Counted from the first letter of the stretch, positions 1-10,100 are shown. The stretch is 64,000 nucleotides of DNA from an uncultured Bacteroidales bacterium (GCA_900542355.1 UQNE01000010.1:41704-105703), one strand, 5' to 3'. Translations and numbers: made by a program. The notes: a model not told the origin generated them from the letters alone.

Positions 1-1731
1 GAGAGTGGTAGAGATATAAGAAGCATTAGCAGCATCATCCTCCCTGTCGTAGTACTTATGATCTTTATCAATGACACGCGTACCCATAACCCATTGCTCG
101 GGAACGGCCATATAGTTATCGGTATAGAAATCGGGATCTAAACGGTCAAAACCTTCCGAATATGGTATCGTAACGGCTTTGCCGGTAGTGAACGAAACGA
201 CATCTGTCCATTCGCCTTCAGCGCAAGCAGACTGCACATAGACATAATAGGTGGTCTGCGGAGTAAGGTTGGATAATTGGTAAGGATTGGCAACAACCGA
301 ACCGGCAAACTCGCCCTTAGCCATATTCGGCTCGCACTCTGCGGGGTCGGTATATTGGCGGGTAGCGACAACCAAGTTCCACTCAGAAGCATTACCGGCT
401 TCTAACCAAGAAATACGAGCCGAGTTGTAGGTAACATTCTGCACAGTTGTAAACATCGGTTGCGGACAATCTTGCGCGGCTTTGATAGTTATATCATCAA
501 TAACGATATGGTTCTCTGCCGTAGCATTACCCGAACGGAAAGCAATGATTTTTCCCGTACCCTTATATCCGATAAGCGAGATGGTAACATATTCCCATTT
601 CTGTCCCTGTGGCAAGGTGATCGTCTTCAATTCGGTGAATGATGATTCGGTCGCCTCATCAGCCACGCCAATGGTCAATTCGCGCGAATAAGAACTACTT
701 GATACCTCAGAAGCCACATAGAACGAAATCTGATAATCTTGTATCTTGGTAACATCCAACTCGGGGAGGAACAAATAACTCTTTGTATTGACAGTATTGA
801 TAAATTGGAAAGCCTTAGTGCTATTATGCGGATAGGCGGTGTTGACCAACGCACGATGCGAATGGTTAACAATTGTATAGCAAGCAGACAAGCCATCCTC
901 GAAAGTCTCTGTATAAGGCACTTGCACAGCCACGCAAGGGGTAGTAAATTGCAATTCTGCCCACGGAGAAGTCTCACCATCCTCACACTCGTAGCGCACA
1001 TAAGCGTAATAAGTTTGATTCGGCGACAGGTTAGCAAGGTCGATATAAGCACGCACCACATTATCATCGTAGGTATCCGCCTTCTGCGAGAAGTCGGAGA
1101 TAGGTGTTGTGCTGACTTTCAGGTTGTTTTGCAAGAAATAATCGCTCGAGCAATTGGCCCATATCAGCGAAACACTATTAGAGGTAAGGCTCTCAAAGCG
1201 GAAGTTATCGGGAGCAACAGACACCTCACGCCTGTTTTCTACCGATATATAGCCCACTGCCGTAGTACCACCACCTTTATACATCGCCACAATGGCCACT
1301 TGTACATTTTGGGTTGCGGAAGCAGTAAATGGCAATTCGATATATTGAGTGGTTGTGGTAGCACTCTCAGACAGAGTAGAGAGTTCGTTCCACGCCTCAG
1401 ACAGCGAGTTGCGATACAAAACAGATAGTTGATTGATACGGCTATTGCTTGAGAGCAAACGATAATCGATACGCATATATGGTTTCCGTCCTTCGCGCAG
1501 CGTAGCCACACTGACCAAAGGAGAGAATAGCGTATCTGATCCATTCTCCAACACTTGTGAGTACACCGCCTCACTGTTCTCGAAACTCCAGTAGGTACCG
1601 GATTCTGTCCATCCGGTCGGGAGTTGTTCGCTTGTGAAATCTTCGCCGATCACATTCGTCTGTGCAACACTCCATAGACTACACAAAGATAGCAAGAGCA
1701 ACACGAGACTGCGAGTAAAGTAATTCTTCAT
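1..1731 (-). CDS. Large exported multidomain protein with fibronectin type III-like domains (3' part beyond the window)
   Basis: The frame is open from an ATG at 1731 to the window edge, so at least 577 codons are present and the C-terminus is missing. The N-terminus is a clear Sec signal peptide (MKNYFTRSLVLLLLSL, ending near SVAQ). A segment beginning EDFTSEQLPTGW with a later YWSFEN resembles the start of the choice-of-anchor J / MAM-like beta-sandwich domains of Bacteroidota surface proteins. At least two fibronectin type III-like segments follow (NSVSLIWANC...YYAYVRYEC and NSARISWLEAGNASEW...YYVYVQSAC), with another beta-sandwich between them. It follows the next upstream gene by 34 bases and reads with it, so an operon is likely. 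Proteins of this build are often T9SS cargo, but the sorting tail would lie outside the window. The substrate or ligand is unknown. Confidence 0.85.
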   Translation of the reverse strand, partial: MKNYFTRSLVLLLLSLCSLWSVAQTNVIGEDFTSEQLPTGWTESGTYWSFENSEAVYSQVLENGSDTLFSPLVSVATLREGRKPYMRIDYRLLSSNSRINQLSVLYRNSLSEAWNELSTLSESATTTTQYIELPFTASATQNVQVAIVAMYKGGGTTAVGYISVENRREVSVAPDNFRFESLTSNSVSLIWANCSSDYFLQNNLKVSTTPISDFSQKADTYDDNVVRAYIDLANLSPNQTYYAYVRYECEDGETSPWAELQFTTPCVAVQVPYTETFEDGLSACYTIVNHSHRALVNTAYPHNSTKAFQFINTVNTKSYLFLPELDVTKIQDYQISFYVASEVSSSSYSRELTIGVADEATESSFTELKTITLPQGQKWEYVTISLIGYKGTGKIIAFRSGNATAENHIVIDDITIKAAQDCPQPMFTTVQNVTYNSARISWLEAGNASEWNLVVATRQYTDPAECEPNMAKGEFAGSVVANPYQLSNLTPQTTYYVYVQSACAEGEWTDVVSFTTGKAVTIPYSEGFDRLDPDFYTDNYMAVPEQWVMGTRVIDKDHKYYDREDDAANASYISTTL

Positions 1732-1765
1732 AAGCAATCTGATTTTAGTTAAACATTAGTAGTAA

Positions 1766-4696
1766 TTATTTTGTTGATTGTGATACGAGTTGTCCGTAGA
1801 TATCAAATATCTGATTATCTTTGAGGATATATAGTCGCCCCTCATGTATGATTTTCCTTACTTCTGTTTGAGCAGGAGCCTCCGCTTGTTTGACAGGTAT
1901 GTAGGCGCACGACATCAAGCCTTGCTCCTCGCCTGCTCTAACCAACATCACCGCATACTCGGCAGAAGTGTCCAACCCGTTTTCCTCCCAATAGTACGAC
2001 GAGATAGCGCCATCGACAGGCGCACCATTTTTGTACCACTGGTATGACTCAAATTCATACCCGCCATTATATTCGGCATTAAGTAATCCCAAGACATCGT
2101 TCCAACGCTGCTGAATAATAGATGCAGAGTATAGCACTACCACTTCTCCTTGCGAATAACACGGTACCAACCCTTCGGTAGCCCAATAGATAGAGAAAGG
2201 ATAACGCCCCGGCACCACATCGGATGGCACAGACAATGCTACAGTACGCTCTCCTATGGCAAACGGTGAAGATGGTACATAAGCCGTATCACGCCAACCG
2301 AGGAGTTGCTCTTGCGCAGCAAAATATATTCGGCAAGTATCAGCAATACCGTTGGTTATATCAAAGGTTATATCTGCGGATTGCGCCGCACCGGCACACG
2401 GTTGCTCTATATGAACCAAGTCGGCTTTGATAGTCTGCGTAGGCGGGAAGAAACGCAGTTGCAGAGTATGCACACTATCGCAACCATAGATATTCTTACC
2501 TTGGTAGATAATAGTAGTATCCTCCGTGTAAGTTTGACCTTGGTATGTGTAGGTCTGACCTTCTTCTACATTTACTTTCTCTAAGATATTATCTTCAGAG
2601 ATAGTAGGAACAACTATCCTTGCCATCCAAGTATCATCACATTGCCCTACAGAAGCCTGCAAAGACACATCGATAGTGTCGCCCTCTGCCGGCAGTTCAA
2701 TTACCGGATTGGGATCAGCGGACTGCGAGGCAGCCTGTCCGAAATCCCACAGCAATGCCTCAATAGGATATTTAGAATTCTCTATTACCTCGCCGGTATT
2801 CATATTCTTGGTTCGTACATGCGATAGCGAGGTAAAACGAATATAGTTTTTGCAATTTTCTTGATAAACCTGATAAATAGCATCAGCCACAGGATAACGA
2901 GGAATAGCACAGGCATCTAATGTAAAATAGCACTCAGCATCTGTTTTGTATATAACATCTACCTTATATTCTCTATCATCCTTAGAATCAACAGAATAGA
3001 CCTGCTGATTGCCAATCTCTTTTTGACTCTTGTCGGAAGCCAAGTACCACTTATAGTTGAATCCTGCGGGGGCAACAAACTCGTTGGTAGGAGTATCACC
3101 ACATTGGATACCGGTAATACCTCCGGCGGTACAATTGAGTGTAAAATAGGCATAGCCATAATGTACCGTAGCAGTACAACCATAAGCCGTAAGCACCACT
3201 TGTACATGCTTTCCGTCGAACTCTGCCAAGTTGATTCCTACCGTTGTCCAATCGCGCCAGCACACATCCGCCGCATCCACTTCTCCTCGTTTAACCGGAC
3301 TTCTGTACCAACCATCTCCGGATGTCTGCGCTGCAAAATCTGCTGATGTACAACGGCTCAATTCTGCGCCGGTCTCGGCATCGAGCACTTGCAGAGTAAA
3401 ACGCGGGCGGGCAGGTTCTTCATGTCCAGATGATTGCAATACCAAAGCATACTTAAGCATCAGCACGGATGCCTCTTGGTTATCTACAGTAAAATCATAT
3501 AATATACGCGCTACATGCGCCTCATCCCATGTCCCGACACGCACAGAAGCAATTTCTCCGTCGGGTATAGTGCGCAAAGGAGCCACAGATTTGCCATCCG
3601 AATCGATACTATTATAGGTGCGTGCATCATACTCGCCCTCTATATAGTGTATCGTATGCTGACTGCGTATCGATTGGAAACCATAATCAATTTTCTTTCC
3701 TTTAGAACTCTTAAGCTGGGCATCCGCATCTTTCCAATTACCCGGAGTTTCCTCCAAATAGAAGCATTGGTTGTCCTGCAGGTCGAGATAATTGAAGCAC
3801 TTAGAATCGTATATCAAAACTACAGGGAAAGCATACCAAACACTCTGTTCACCATTACAAACCACCTGAATATAAAAGTTATACACACCATGGTCGAGGT
3901 TGAGTATCAGTTTGGGTTCTTTTAGGTTTTGCTTCTCGATAACCTCTGTGCTGCCCTGACGAGAATAACGGATATTAAACAATTGGGCAGAGGATGTCCA
4001 TGTAAAAGTAGCCTGTCGCCCGGAAACAAAAACTTGTAAATCGGTGGGAGTACCACAATTATTGCGCGCCAGTTGGATATTATCCACACACGGCCCCGGA
4101 TTGCGTTGCACAGCATTACCGCTTAGCACAAACACAAGTGTAAGACGATACTTTGTATTGCTTGCCACCTGCACTTTTCCAACAGGATGAAGCCAAATAG
4201 ATGAGCCGGACAGCAACTGTGTAGAATCACCCACATCAACCATCTTAACCAAATTGCGCGTGATATACTGCGCAGGATTATCATTCTGCGAACAGGTCAT
4301 TGCCCCGAAGTCACTTTCAGGAATCCATGCCGCATACAAGCCGGCACGAGACGAATCACCCACATTCTTCCAATCGAAAGCCAAATCGTACTCACCCGGC
4401 TCCAACGAATCGAACTCACGCCAAGCCAACATAATATGCGCTTTGCCTGTAGCGTAACCGGCAGTAGCACCTCCATCGGCGGATATATAGATGCTTTTTG
4501 CTCCAGCCTTTGCCTCGGCAGAACCGATAGCCCATTTGTTATTCCAATCTACTGAAGTATTTTTAGCATAATTGAGCGTCCAAAGTGCGTTCTCGGCATC
4601 ATCCTCGAAATCGCAAAAATAGTACGACTCCGCCTTAGCAGGAAGTAAGATATCCAAAGAAAGGCAAGACAGCAACAGGAGTATCAGTTTACGCAT
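1766..4696 (-). CDS. Large exported beta-sandwich protein with a short T9SS-like tail, paralogue of the next gene
   Basis: 976 residues with a Sec signal peptide (MRKLILLLLSCLSLDILLPAKA). After the signal peptide comes a jelly-roll-like domain starting YYFCDFEDDAENALW. A second one follows around residues 300-530 (RSQHTIHY, LRTIPDGEIASVRVGTW, VGINLAEFDGKHVQV). Near residue 750 there is a short repeat ending GCDSVHTLQL, a motif common in Bacteroidota adhesins. The last 27 residues (IHEGRLYILKDNQIF...YGQLV) resemble the short C-terminal module of several Bacteroidales secreted proteins. The same domain order and many identical stretches occur in the protein encoded just upstream (4735-7923), so the two are tandem paralogues. 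The gap to that gene is 38 bases, consistent with one operon. Cell-surface location is inferred; no catalytic motif was recognised. Confidence 0.85.
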   Translation of the reverse strand: MRKLILLLLSCLSLDILLPAKAESYYFCDFEDDAENALWTLNYAKNTSVDWNNKWAIGSAEAKAGAKSIYISADGGATAGYATGKAHIMLAWREFDSLEPGEYDLAFDWKNVGDSSRAGLYAAWIPESDFGAMTCSQNDNPAQYITRNLVKMVDVGDSTQLLSGSSIWLHPVGKVQVASNTKYRLTLVFVLSGNAVQRNPGPCVDNIQLARNNCGTPTDLQVFVSGRQATFTWTSSAQLFNIRYSRQGSTEVIEKQNLKEPKLILNLDHGVYNFYIQVVCNGEQSVWYAFPVVLIYDSKCFNYLDLQDNQCFYLEETPGNWKDADAQLKSSKGKKIDYGFQSIRSQHTIHYIEGEYDARTYNSIDSDGKSVAPLRTIPDGEIASVRVGTWDEAHVARILYDFTVDNQEASVLMLKYALVLQSSGHEEPARPRFTLQVLDAETGAELSRCTSADFAAQTSGDGWYRSPVKRGEVDAADVCWRDWTTVGINLAEFDGKHVQVVLTAYGCTATVHYGYAYFTLNCTAGGITGIQCGDTPTNEFVAPAGFNYKWYLASDKSQKEIGNQQVYSVDSKDDREYKVDVIYKTDAECYFTLDACAIPRYPVADAIYQVYQENCKNYIRFTSLSHVRTKNMNTGEVIENSKYPIEALLWDFGQAASQSADPNPVIELPAEGDTIDVSLQASVGQCDDTWMARIVVPTISEDNILEKVNVEEGQTYTYQGQTYTEDTTIIYQGKNIYGCDSVHTLQLRFFPPTQTIKADLVHIEQPCAGAAQSADITFDITNGIADTCRIYFAAQEQLLGWRDTAYVPSSPFAIGERTVALSVPSDVVPGRYPFSIYWATEGLVPCYSQGEVVVLYSASIIQQRWNDVLGLLNAEYNGGYEFESYQWYKNGAPVDGAISSYYWEENGLDTSAEYAVMLVRAGEEQGLMSCAYIPVKQAEAPAQTEVRKIIHEGRLYILKDNQIFDIYGQLVSQSTK

Positions 4697-4734
4697 ACAA
4701 AAGAAATATAATTTGGTTGATTATACGATTGAAT

Positions 4735-7700
4735 CTACAATACCACCACACGAATGATACGCATACCATTCGAGGTACAAACTCGCAACAAGTACCATCC
4801 CGCAACTGCCGGAGCAGATACTCGATAGGATTGTCCGCGCGATACCGACTGTCCGGAAACAGTAAGCCATTCGTAAGACAACGCCACATTCTCTTCAAAC
4901 GCCACTGTTTCGCCCCTACGCAAAGCAATCGCCTGTGGTAAAGAACCTGTGGAAACACTTTCTATCGGGGTAAGCAGACTATAGGAGAAAGGACATATCC
5001 ATAGCGAAGTACCATCCTCCAACACCACTGCTACCGAATACTGTGCATCGCTACTCATTCCCTGCTCATAGTAGGCGGCATCGGTAGCCCCTACAATGGC
5101 CAATCCGTCTTTGTACCATTGGTAGGAAACGATGTGGTAGTTGTCGTTAAAATCAGCATTGCGGATAATAAACATCTCTCCCAAAGCGGGTTCTACAATG
5201 CTATTCGAGAGGTTGATTGCAAACGAACAAGTATCCACATAAGTATCACACCAAGACATATAGGATAGCACCTGCGCTGTATATCTTCCGGCACGGACAT
5301 CAGTAGGAGCCACCGATAGTTGCATATCCGCCTGACGACCGGGAAACACAAACTCACCTTGACCGGGTACTACCACTTTGAAACTATCTACCCACTCAGA
5401 GTGAAGAGCAGTAAAGACTAATTGATCGCCACCTAACACTCCACCACATATCTCCGATTGGGATGCAAAGACCACCGGTCGCTCTGCACAAGTAAGATAA
5501 AGGGTGATAATGCTGTCGCAACCGGTAGAATAAGCCGACAGAGTATCAACATAAGTGCCCGTCTTGCGAAGAAGGCGATTGGCAAAACTATAGGTAGCCT
5601 CAGCGCAGATAGTATCATATACCACTACGCGTTTCGACGGGATAACTTGCAGGTGAAGTGTGGTTACACTATCACACCCCGTAATCGTAGAAATCTGATT
5701 ATCTACATATTCGCCCTGCTCCATATACATATTTCCCGACCCTACCGGGAACTCTACTTGCATTCCTTCGCAGATAGTGGTATCCACCACATTGTCTATC
5801 CTGTCTATGGCCGGTATATGAATAGTCAATTCGGTAGAATCTTGGAACAAAGAATCATTCACATACACACCCGTCCACAGGCGATAGGTAAGCGTATCAC
5901 CGAGATTCGAGGCCGATACCTTATGCCCTTGATACCAAAGACTGTCGGATACCACACGCCCATCAGGCAGAGTCCAACGACAATAGTTGATACGCTGACT
6001 ATAATCATGTTCCACCTTTCCTGTAATCTGATTGGTCAATCCGATATGCGAAGCGTTATACAGCATAAATCCGTTTTGGCAGTTTTGCGGTGTCCACTGC
6101 CATTGTATCTCTGCCAATGGGTTGTGCGGTTTAGCGGTAGCATACAATTCAAAACCACATTGGTCATTGGTAGGATATGTAGCGTGGCACACATACTTAT
6201 TGGTATCCATCGCATTCACCGGAAAATAACGCTCGGTGGTGATAGTATCACGGAATAAGGTATCTAATACATTAAACCACGCATAGTTGAATCCATCGGG
6301 AGCAGTAAACATCTGGGTTTGAGCGTCAGTTCCCCATGGTAGTCCGTCCACATCAGTACGAGAGCAACGGAGCGTAAAATAAGCATAGCCGTAGTGCCCA
6401 CCCTGGTCGCAATCGTAGGAAGTAAAAGTGATATAGAGTTCTTGCCCTACATATTTCTCCAGGTTGATACCTACCATACGCCAGTCTTGCCAATGGACAG
6501 ACACGCTACCCGTTCCCGTTGCTTCGTGCCATAGCGATTTTATCTCCGGGTCTGCCCACTCGGTAGAAGTAGGAGCATGGAAATCGGCTGCTCCGCAAAT
6601 AGGTTCCACTTGATTGCCGTTTTGGTCGTGTATCTCGAGCGTGAAGCGCGGTTGGTCATCGGCATCATGGTCGGGGTTCTCCAATACGATTGCATACTTA
6701 AGCAGCAGCAAGGCTGAGATTTCCGACTCTACCTCATAGCGGAAAGTAATCGATTCATATTCGCTGCCCGTATTCCAGTTGCCTAACCTGACCGAACCCA
6801 TCTCGCCCACCGGCACAGTGCGCAAGCCAATAGTTTGTTTCCCTACACGCATGATAGTACGCGGGTCTATCTCAGTGGTATCATAATGGGTGGTGTGTCG
6901 ACTGCGAACATCGTCAGCATCAAAATCAACTTTTGTATTTCCCTCTATTGTCTTGCCTTTGCGTTTATCCCATTTGCCATACTCGAAAGTAGCATTGTAC
7001 ATATTGAGGATATCAAAGCAATCGGTTTCATAAAGGAACACCTTGGGGAATATAGTATAGACCGTCTTATCTGTACCATTGATACCACAAATCCAAAACT
7101 CGTATGCGCCAAACTCCGCCCTATTGAGTACTACCTCTGCCGAGTCTGACTTAACTGATGTAAAAGCACTATCACCTTTCTTCCGATAGAGAATCTCATA
7201 ACTGTCGGCTGCACCATTCCAACTGATGGTAGAAGTATTGAGTTGAGTAACCACATGGATGTTATCCGGATAACCGTTCACCGATGCCTTCGCCAACTGC
7301 ACATTGTCGATGGCCACAGACTGCCCTGTGGCAGCAGAACTATTGACCCATACAAATAGCAAGCGCGTATCATCGGCATTGGCAAGCGCACGAGGTATAA
7401 TAACCGACACCTGCACATGTTGCCACGAATCGAAACCATTGAGGCGTGTATTACTGCCCATACAAGAAACAGCATAACTCACCCACGACGGTTCTACACT
7501 GTTACCCAGACAAACTATCGAATTAGTACTGCGTGATTCAAATACAACCTTGAGATAACCATCGCCCTTATTGCCCATACCAATCCAATCGAATGCAATA
7601 TCATAGTTGCCGCGCTCCAAAGACACATCGCGATATGCTATCAACACATTATTGGTATTGGCAAAAGAATCCGTTACCCCTGCATCACAAGATACATATA

Positions 7701-7923
7701 GTGCTTTTTCTCCCGTATATGCCGTAGCGGTATTGATAGTCCATGCATTGGTCGTGATTATCTGCTCTATGCCGGGGTTGAGTACCCAATTAGCATTCTC
7801 GGCATCGTCCTCAAAATCGCACAAATAAGGCAAATCGGCAGTAGTGATTCGGTTTTGAGCGCACACACCAAGACACCATACAGACAATATGGTTAGCAAA
7901 AATCCAAAGCGTATGCACTTCAT
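4735..7923 (-). CDS. Large exported beta-sandwich protein with type A T9SS-like C-terminal domain
   Basis: 1062 residues with a signal peptide (MKCIRFGFLLTILSVWCLGVCAQ). The domain order matches its downstream neighbour: LCDFEDDAENANW jelly-roll, an FN3-like stretch (STISWNGAADSYEILY), then a second jelly-roll (RSRHTTHYD, LRTVPVGEMGSVRLGNW, VGINLEKYVGQEL). Two copies of a roughly 60-residue repeat follow, each with DTIC and GCDS(V/I)(T/I)TL. The final 70 residues (SYEWLTVSGQSVSRGQSY...AGWYLLRV...IIRVVVL) fit the T9SS type A sorting domain, with its Gly-rich turn and terminal beta strands. It is probably exported through T9SS and anchored or released at the surface. It lies 12 bases after the barrel gene at 7936-8754. 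No enzymatic active site was recognised. Confidence 0.87.
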   Translation of the reverse strand: MKCIRFGFLLTILSVWCLGVCAQNRITTADLPYLCDFEDDAENANWVLNPGIEQIITTNAWTINTATAYTGEKALYVSCDAGVTDSFANTNNVLIAYRDVSLERGNYDIAFDWIGMGNKGDGYLKVVFESRSTNSIVCLGNSVEPSWVSYAVSCMGSNTRLNGFDSWQHVQVSVIIPRALANADDTRLLFVWVNSSAATGQSVAIDNVQLAKASVNGYPDNIHVVTQLNTSTISWNGAADSYEILYRKKGDSAFTSVKSDSAEVVLNRAEFGAYEFWICGINGTDKTVYTIFPKVFLYETDCFDILNMYNATFEYGKWDKRKGKTIEGNTKVDFDADDVRSRHTTHYDTTEIDPRTIMRVGKQTIGLRTVPVGEMGSVRLGNWNTGSEYESITFRYEVESEISALLLLKYAIVLENPDHDADDQPRFTLEIHDQNGNQVEPICGAADFHAPTSTEWADPEIKSLWHEATGTGSVSVHWQDWRMVGINLEKYVGQELYITFTSYDCDQGGHYGYAYFTLRCSRTDVDGLPWGTDAQTQMFTAPDGFNYAWFNVLDTLFRDTITTERYFPVNAMDTNKYVCHATYPTNDQCGFELYATAKPHNPLAEIQWQWTPQNCQNGFMLYNASHIGLTNQITGKVEHDYSQRINYCRWTLPDGRVVSDSLWYQGHKVSASNLGDTLTYRLWTGVYVNDSLFQDSTELTIHIPAIDRIDNVVDTTICEGMQVEFPVGSGNMYMEQGEYVDNQISTITGCDSVTTLHLQVIPSKRVVVYDTICAEATYSFANRLLRKTGTYVDTLSAYSTGCDSIITLYLTCAERPVVFASQSEICGGVLGGDQLVFTALHSEWVDSFKVVVPGQGEFVFPGRQADMQLSVAPTDVRAGRYTAQVLSYMSWCDTYVDTCSFAINLSNSIVEPALGEMFIIRNADFNDNYHIVSYQWYKDGLAIVGATDAAYYEQGMSSDAQYSVAVVLEDGTSLWICPFSYSLLTPIESVSTGSLPQAIALRRGETVAFEENVALSYEWLTVSGQSVSRGQSYRVSAPAVAGWYLLRVCTSNGMRIIRVVVL

Positions 7924-7935
7924 ATCAACAAAGAT

Positions 7936-8754
7936 TTAATCGGTTATACACATACATTTTCCACGCCCCTTAATCTGCCAAAGTGCAGTAAATCGCACTC
8001 CCACCACCAACTGCGAATAGGCAGTATGGTATAGACCCGGAAAACCATACTCGGCAAAGGCGGACAGATAATAGCCGTTTCGGCTAAAGTACCCTTGCTC
8101 CTCACGCCCATTGAGCCGACACCCAATCTCCGCACATAGGCGCACATCGAGCATCACTTGCGGCACATCTGCTGCCCAACGATAAGCCACTTTCTGCGAC
8201 TGCACCTCGTGTGGCAGCATATCGGATGCCGATATCCATTCGCCCGTAAGCGGGTCGCGACCGTACATCCCGGAAACATGCACTTGTTTCTCCCCCTGCT
8301 CTGCCTGCTTCGACCATAAAGTAGCATGCACTTTTACACCGGCTATGGCGTAGAAGCGTTGCCACTCCCCACCAAACATCAAAGGCAGTTGCACCGACAA
8401 GCGTTGAATACAATCATGTCTCCCGGCAAACATTGTATCTATACCCAAGACGAAATTGCCACTTTCAGTATTGGCATAACCCTGTATCGTAGAATCAGGT
8501 ACTTGGTTGGAAACAAATGTATGTCTCGCACCGACACCTATATCAAAAAGAAAATGATGATATGCCAATCTGTAACCGATACCCAAAGAAGTAGCCGAAC
8601 CGGCAGAACGGAAACGCTCACTGCCATTGATAGGATGTTCATTAACATAGCCTTCATCAATCGACAAGCGCACAAAATGAGACTGAGCAAAAGACTCGGT
8701 ACACAGAATCAAAGAAAGACTCCAAAGAAAGAGATAAAGTACAGTCTTTTTCAT
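7936..8754 (-). CDS. Outer-membrane beta-barrel protein
   Basis: 272 residues. A signal peptide (MKKTVLYLFLWSLSLILCTESFAQ) is followed by alternating amphipathic strands rich in aromatic residues (YHHFLFDIGVGARH, FYAIAGVKVHATLW, YYLSAFAEYG, QLVVGVRFTALW). This is the pattern of the small outer-membrane barrels of Bacteroidota, of PorT/OmpW-like size. An aromatic-rich last strand is followed by a short polar tail ending CMCITD, which is atypical of a barrel end. It is the first gene of the minus-strand block and is preceded by a consensus promoter at 8829-8860. Its place ahead of three large secreted proteins suggests a role in their secretion or anchoring; this is inference. Confidence 0.75.
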   Translation of the reverse strand: MKKTVLYLFLWSLSLILCTESFAQSHFVRLSIDEGYVNEHPINGSERFRSAGSATSLGIGYRLAYHHFLFDIGVGARHTFVSNQVPDSTIQGYANTESGNFVLGIDTMFAGRHDCIQRLSVQLPLMFGGEWQRFYAIAGVKVHATLWSKQAEQGEKQVHVSGMYGRDPLTGEWISASDMLPHEVQSQKVAYRWAADVPQVMLDVRLCAEIGCRLNGREEQGYFSRNGYYLSAFAEYGFPGLYHTAYSQLVVGVRFTALWQIKGRGKCMCITD

Positions 8755-8828
8755 GTCCCATAAAGCAGTATGGTTGATGCCCTAATAGAAAACCCTACAT
8801 TCTACAAATATACAAGTTTTCCACTGTG

Positions 8829-8860
8829 CAAAGGTACAAACAAAATGACAATTATGCAAG
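8829..8860 (-). promoter_or_regulatory. Bacteroidota promoter for the exported-protein block
   Basis: On the minus strand, CTTG (complement of 8857-8860) is followed after exactly 20 bases by TACCTTTG (complement of 8829-8836). This matches the sigma-ABfr -33/-7 consensus TTTG...TAnnTTTG. It lies about 75 bases upstream of the ATG at 8754. In the gene-free stretch 8755-9230, the only features seen are this promoter and the terminator at 9049-9088. Confidence 0.75.
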
Positions 8861-9048
8861 GGACGAACGAAAAAAAATAACATTATGGCGTTTTTTTTGC
8901 TTTTTACTCGTCTTTTGCAAGCAAAATCCCAATAAATATACACTTATTGTATGCTATAAAACATACTTTTCTCGTATTTTTGTTCATAGTTTCACTCTCA
9001 CAGAGCAAAGCGTATATTCTCTACCCACCGTAACAAAAGCAGGTTACC

Positions 9049-9088
9049 CCATAAAAAACAAAGCAGGTTGCATCTGTGTGCAACCTGC
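9049..9088 (-). terminator. Intrinsic terminator after the response regulator
   Basis: A perfect 10-base inverted repeat (GCAGGTTGCA at 9063-9072, TGCAACCTGC at 9079-9088) has a 6-base loop. Read on the minus strand it is followed by TTTGTTTTTT. It lies about 140 bases after the stop of the response regulator at 9231. Confidence 0.85.
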
Positions 9089-9230
9089 CAAGTAAAGATG
9101 TGTATTGAATAAAGAAAACAGAACTTTTCGAGCAAAAGTTCAAAGATATTCCTCGAAACAACTATTTGGTTATACCCCCGCTCGGTAGACTTCTCTACTA
9201 TTTGAGTAAAGGCCACCTCTTGCGAGAGGG

Positions 9231-9977
9231 TTATTCAGCCTCGGCCTCGTTTTTCTCTGTGCTCTCAACTACATCTACCAGTTTGTAGCCTTTGCCGTGT
9301 ACGCCCAAGATACGATAGCCGGTATCGTCAAGGAAACGACGGAGGTGGTTGATGTAAACCGACAGCGAGCGCGATGCGAAGTAGTCATCGGTTTTCCAGA
9401 GGGCCGCCAAGATAGCGTGGCGCTCAACCAGGTTGTTCATGTTGCGGCAGAGCATGAGGAGCAAGTCACTCTCACGCGAGGACATGTGCTTGCCATCGAA
9501 GGTCTGGTGAACAGAGTCGAAGCGTTTGCCCGCCAAGTCATACACAACGGTCTCGTTGTCGATACCTGCCAAGTAGCGGCGGAGGACAGCCTGTATACGG
9601 TAGATAAGGATGTCCATGCTAAAGGGTTTGGTTACATAGTCATCGCAGCCCAACTCGAAGGCACGGAGGACATCCTCCTTGGCACTGCGCGAGGTGAGCA
9701 TAATCACCGGCACTTGCTTGCCTGCCTGACGAAGGTAAGACAGTACCTCAAAACCGTCTAGGGTCGGAAGGTTGATGTCGAGAAGACACAGATCTATATG
9801 CGAGTTTTGGATTGCAGCCAAAGCATCCTGCCCATCGCCTACGGTTATTACATTGTACTCACGGCCGGTGAGATAGTCGGACAAGACAGTACTAAGGTTG
9901 ATGTCGTTGTCGCAAATTAAAATGTTTACTTTAGAGGTCAGCATATCATTTAAAAAATTAGAAGGTTTAACATTCAC
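9231..9977 (-). CDS. OmpR/PhoB-family response regulator (orphan)
   Basis: 248 residues. The receiver domain (about 17-130) has the acidic pair D23/D25, phospho-acceptor D67 in LLDINLPTLDG, switch threonine T95 (MLTSRS) and conserved lysine K117 (VTKPF). The C-terminal winged-helix domain (about 145-235) has SSRESDLLLMLCRN, the Trans_Reg_C-like LWKTDDYFASRSLSVYINHLR split around the recognition helix, and the terminal hairpin GVHGKGYKLV. It should bind DNA as a phosphorylation-controlled dimer. No histidine kinase gene lies beside it, so its partner is elsewhere; RprY-like regulators in this phylum are similar in size. M12 is an alternative start. The tail is acidic (EKNEAEAE). It is transcribed divergently from the asparaginase gene. 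Confidence 0.9.
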   Translation of the reverse strand: MNVKPSNFLNDMLTSKVNILICDNDINLSTVLSDYLTGREYNVITVGDGQDALAAIQNSHIDLCLLDINLPTLDGFEVLSYLRQAGKQVPVIMLTSRSAKEDVLRAFELGCDDYVTKPFSMDILIYRIQAVLRRYLAGIDNETVVYDLAGKRFDSVHQTFDGKHMSSRESDLLLMLCRNMNNLVERHAILAALWKTDDYFASRSLSVYINHLRRFLDDTGYRILGVHGKGYKLVDVVESTEKNEAEAE

Positions 9978-10047
9978 TTAAAAATGAGTAACAAACACTA
10001 TGCCAAACTATTCCATGAGAGAAAGAAATAATAAAAATAGTAGTTTA

Positions 10048-10079
10048 TTTGCGTATTTCGCGGAAATTATCTATCTTTG
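10048..10079 (+). promoter_or_regulatory. Promoter upstream of ansA
   Basis: TTTG (10048-10051) and TATCTTTG (10072-10079) are separated by exactly 20 bases, a full match to the Bacteroidota -33/-7 consensus. Transcription would begin near 10086. The 5' leader of about 105 bases would contain the GTGCA direct repeats described separately. Confidence 0.75.
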
Positions 10080-10100
10080 TGGCAGATTATTAATGCGCAA

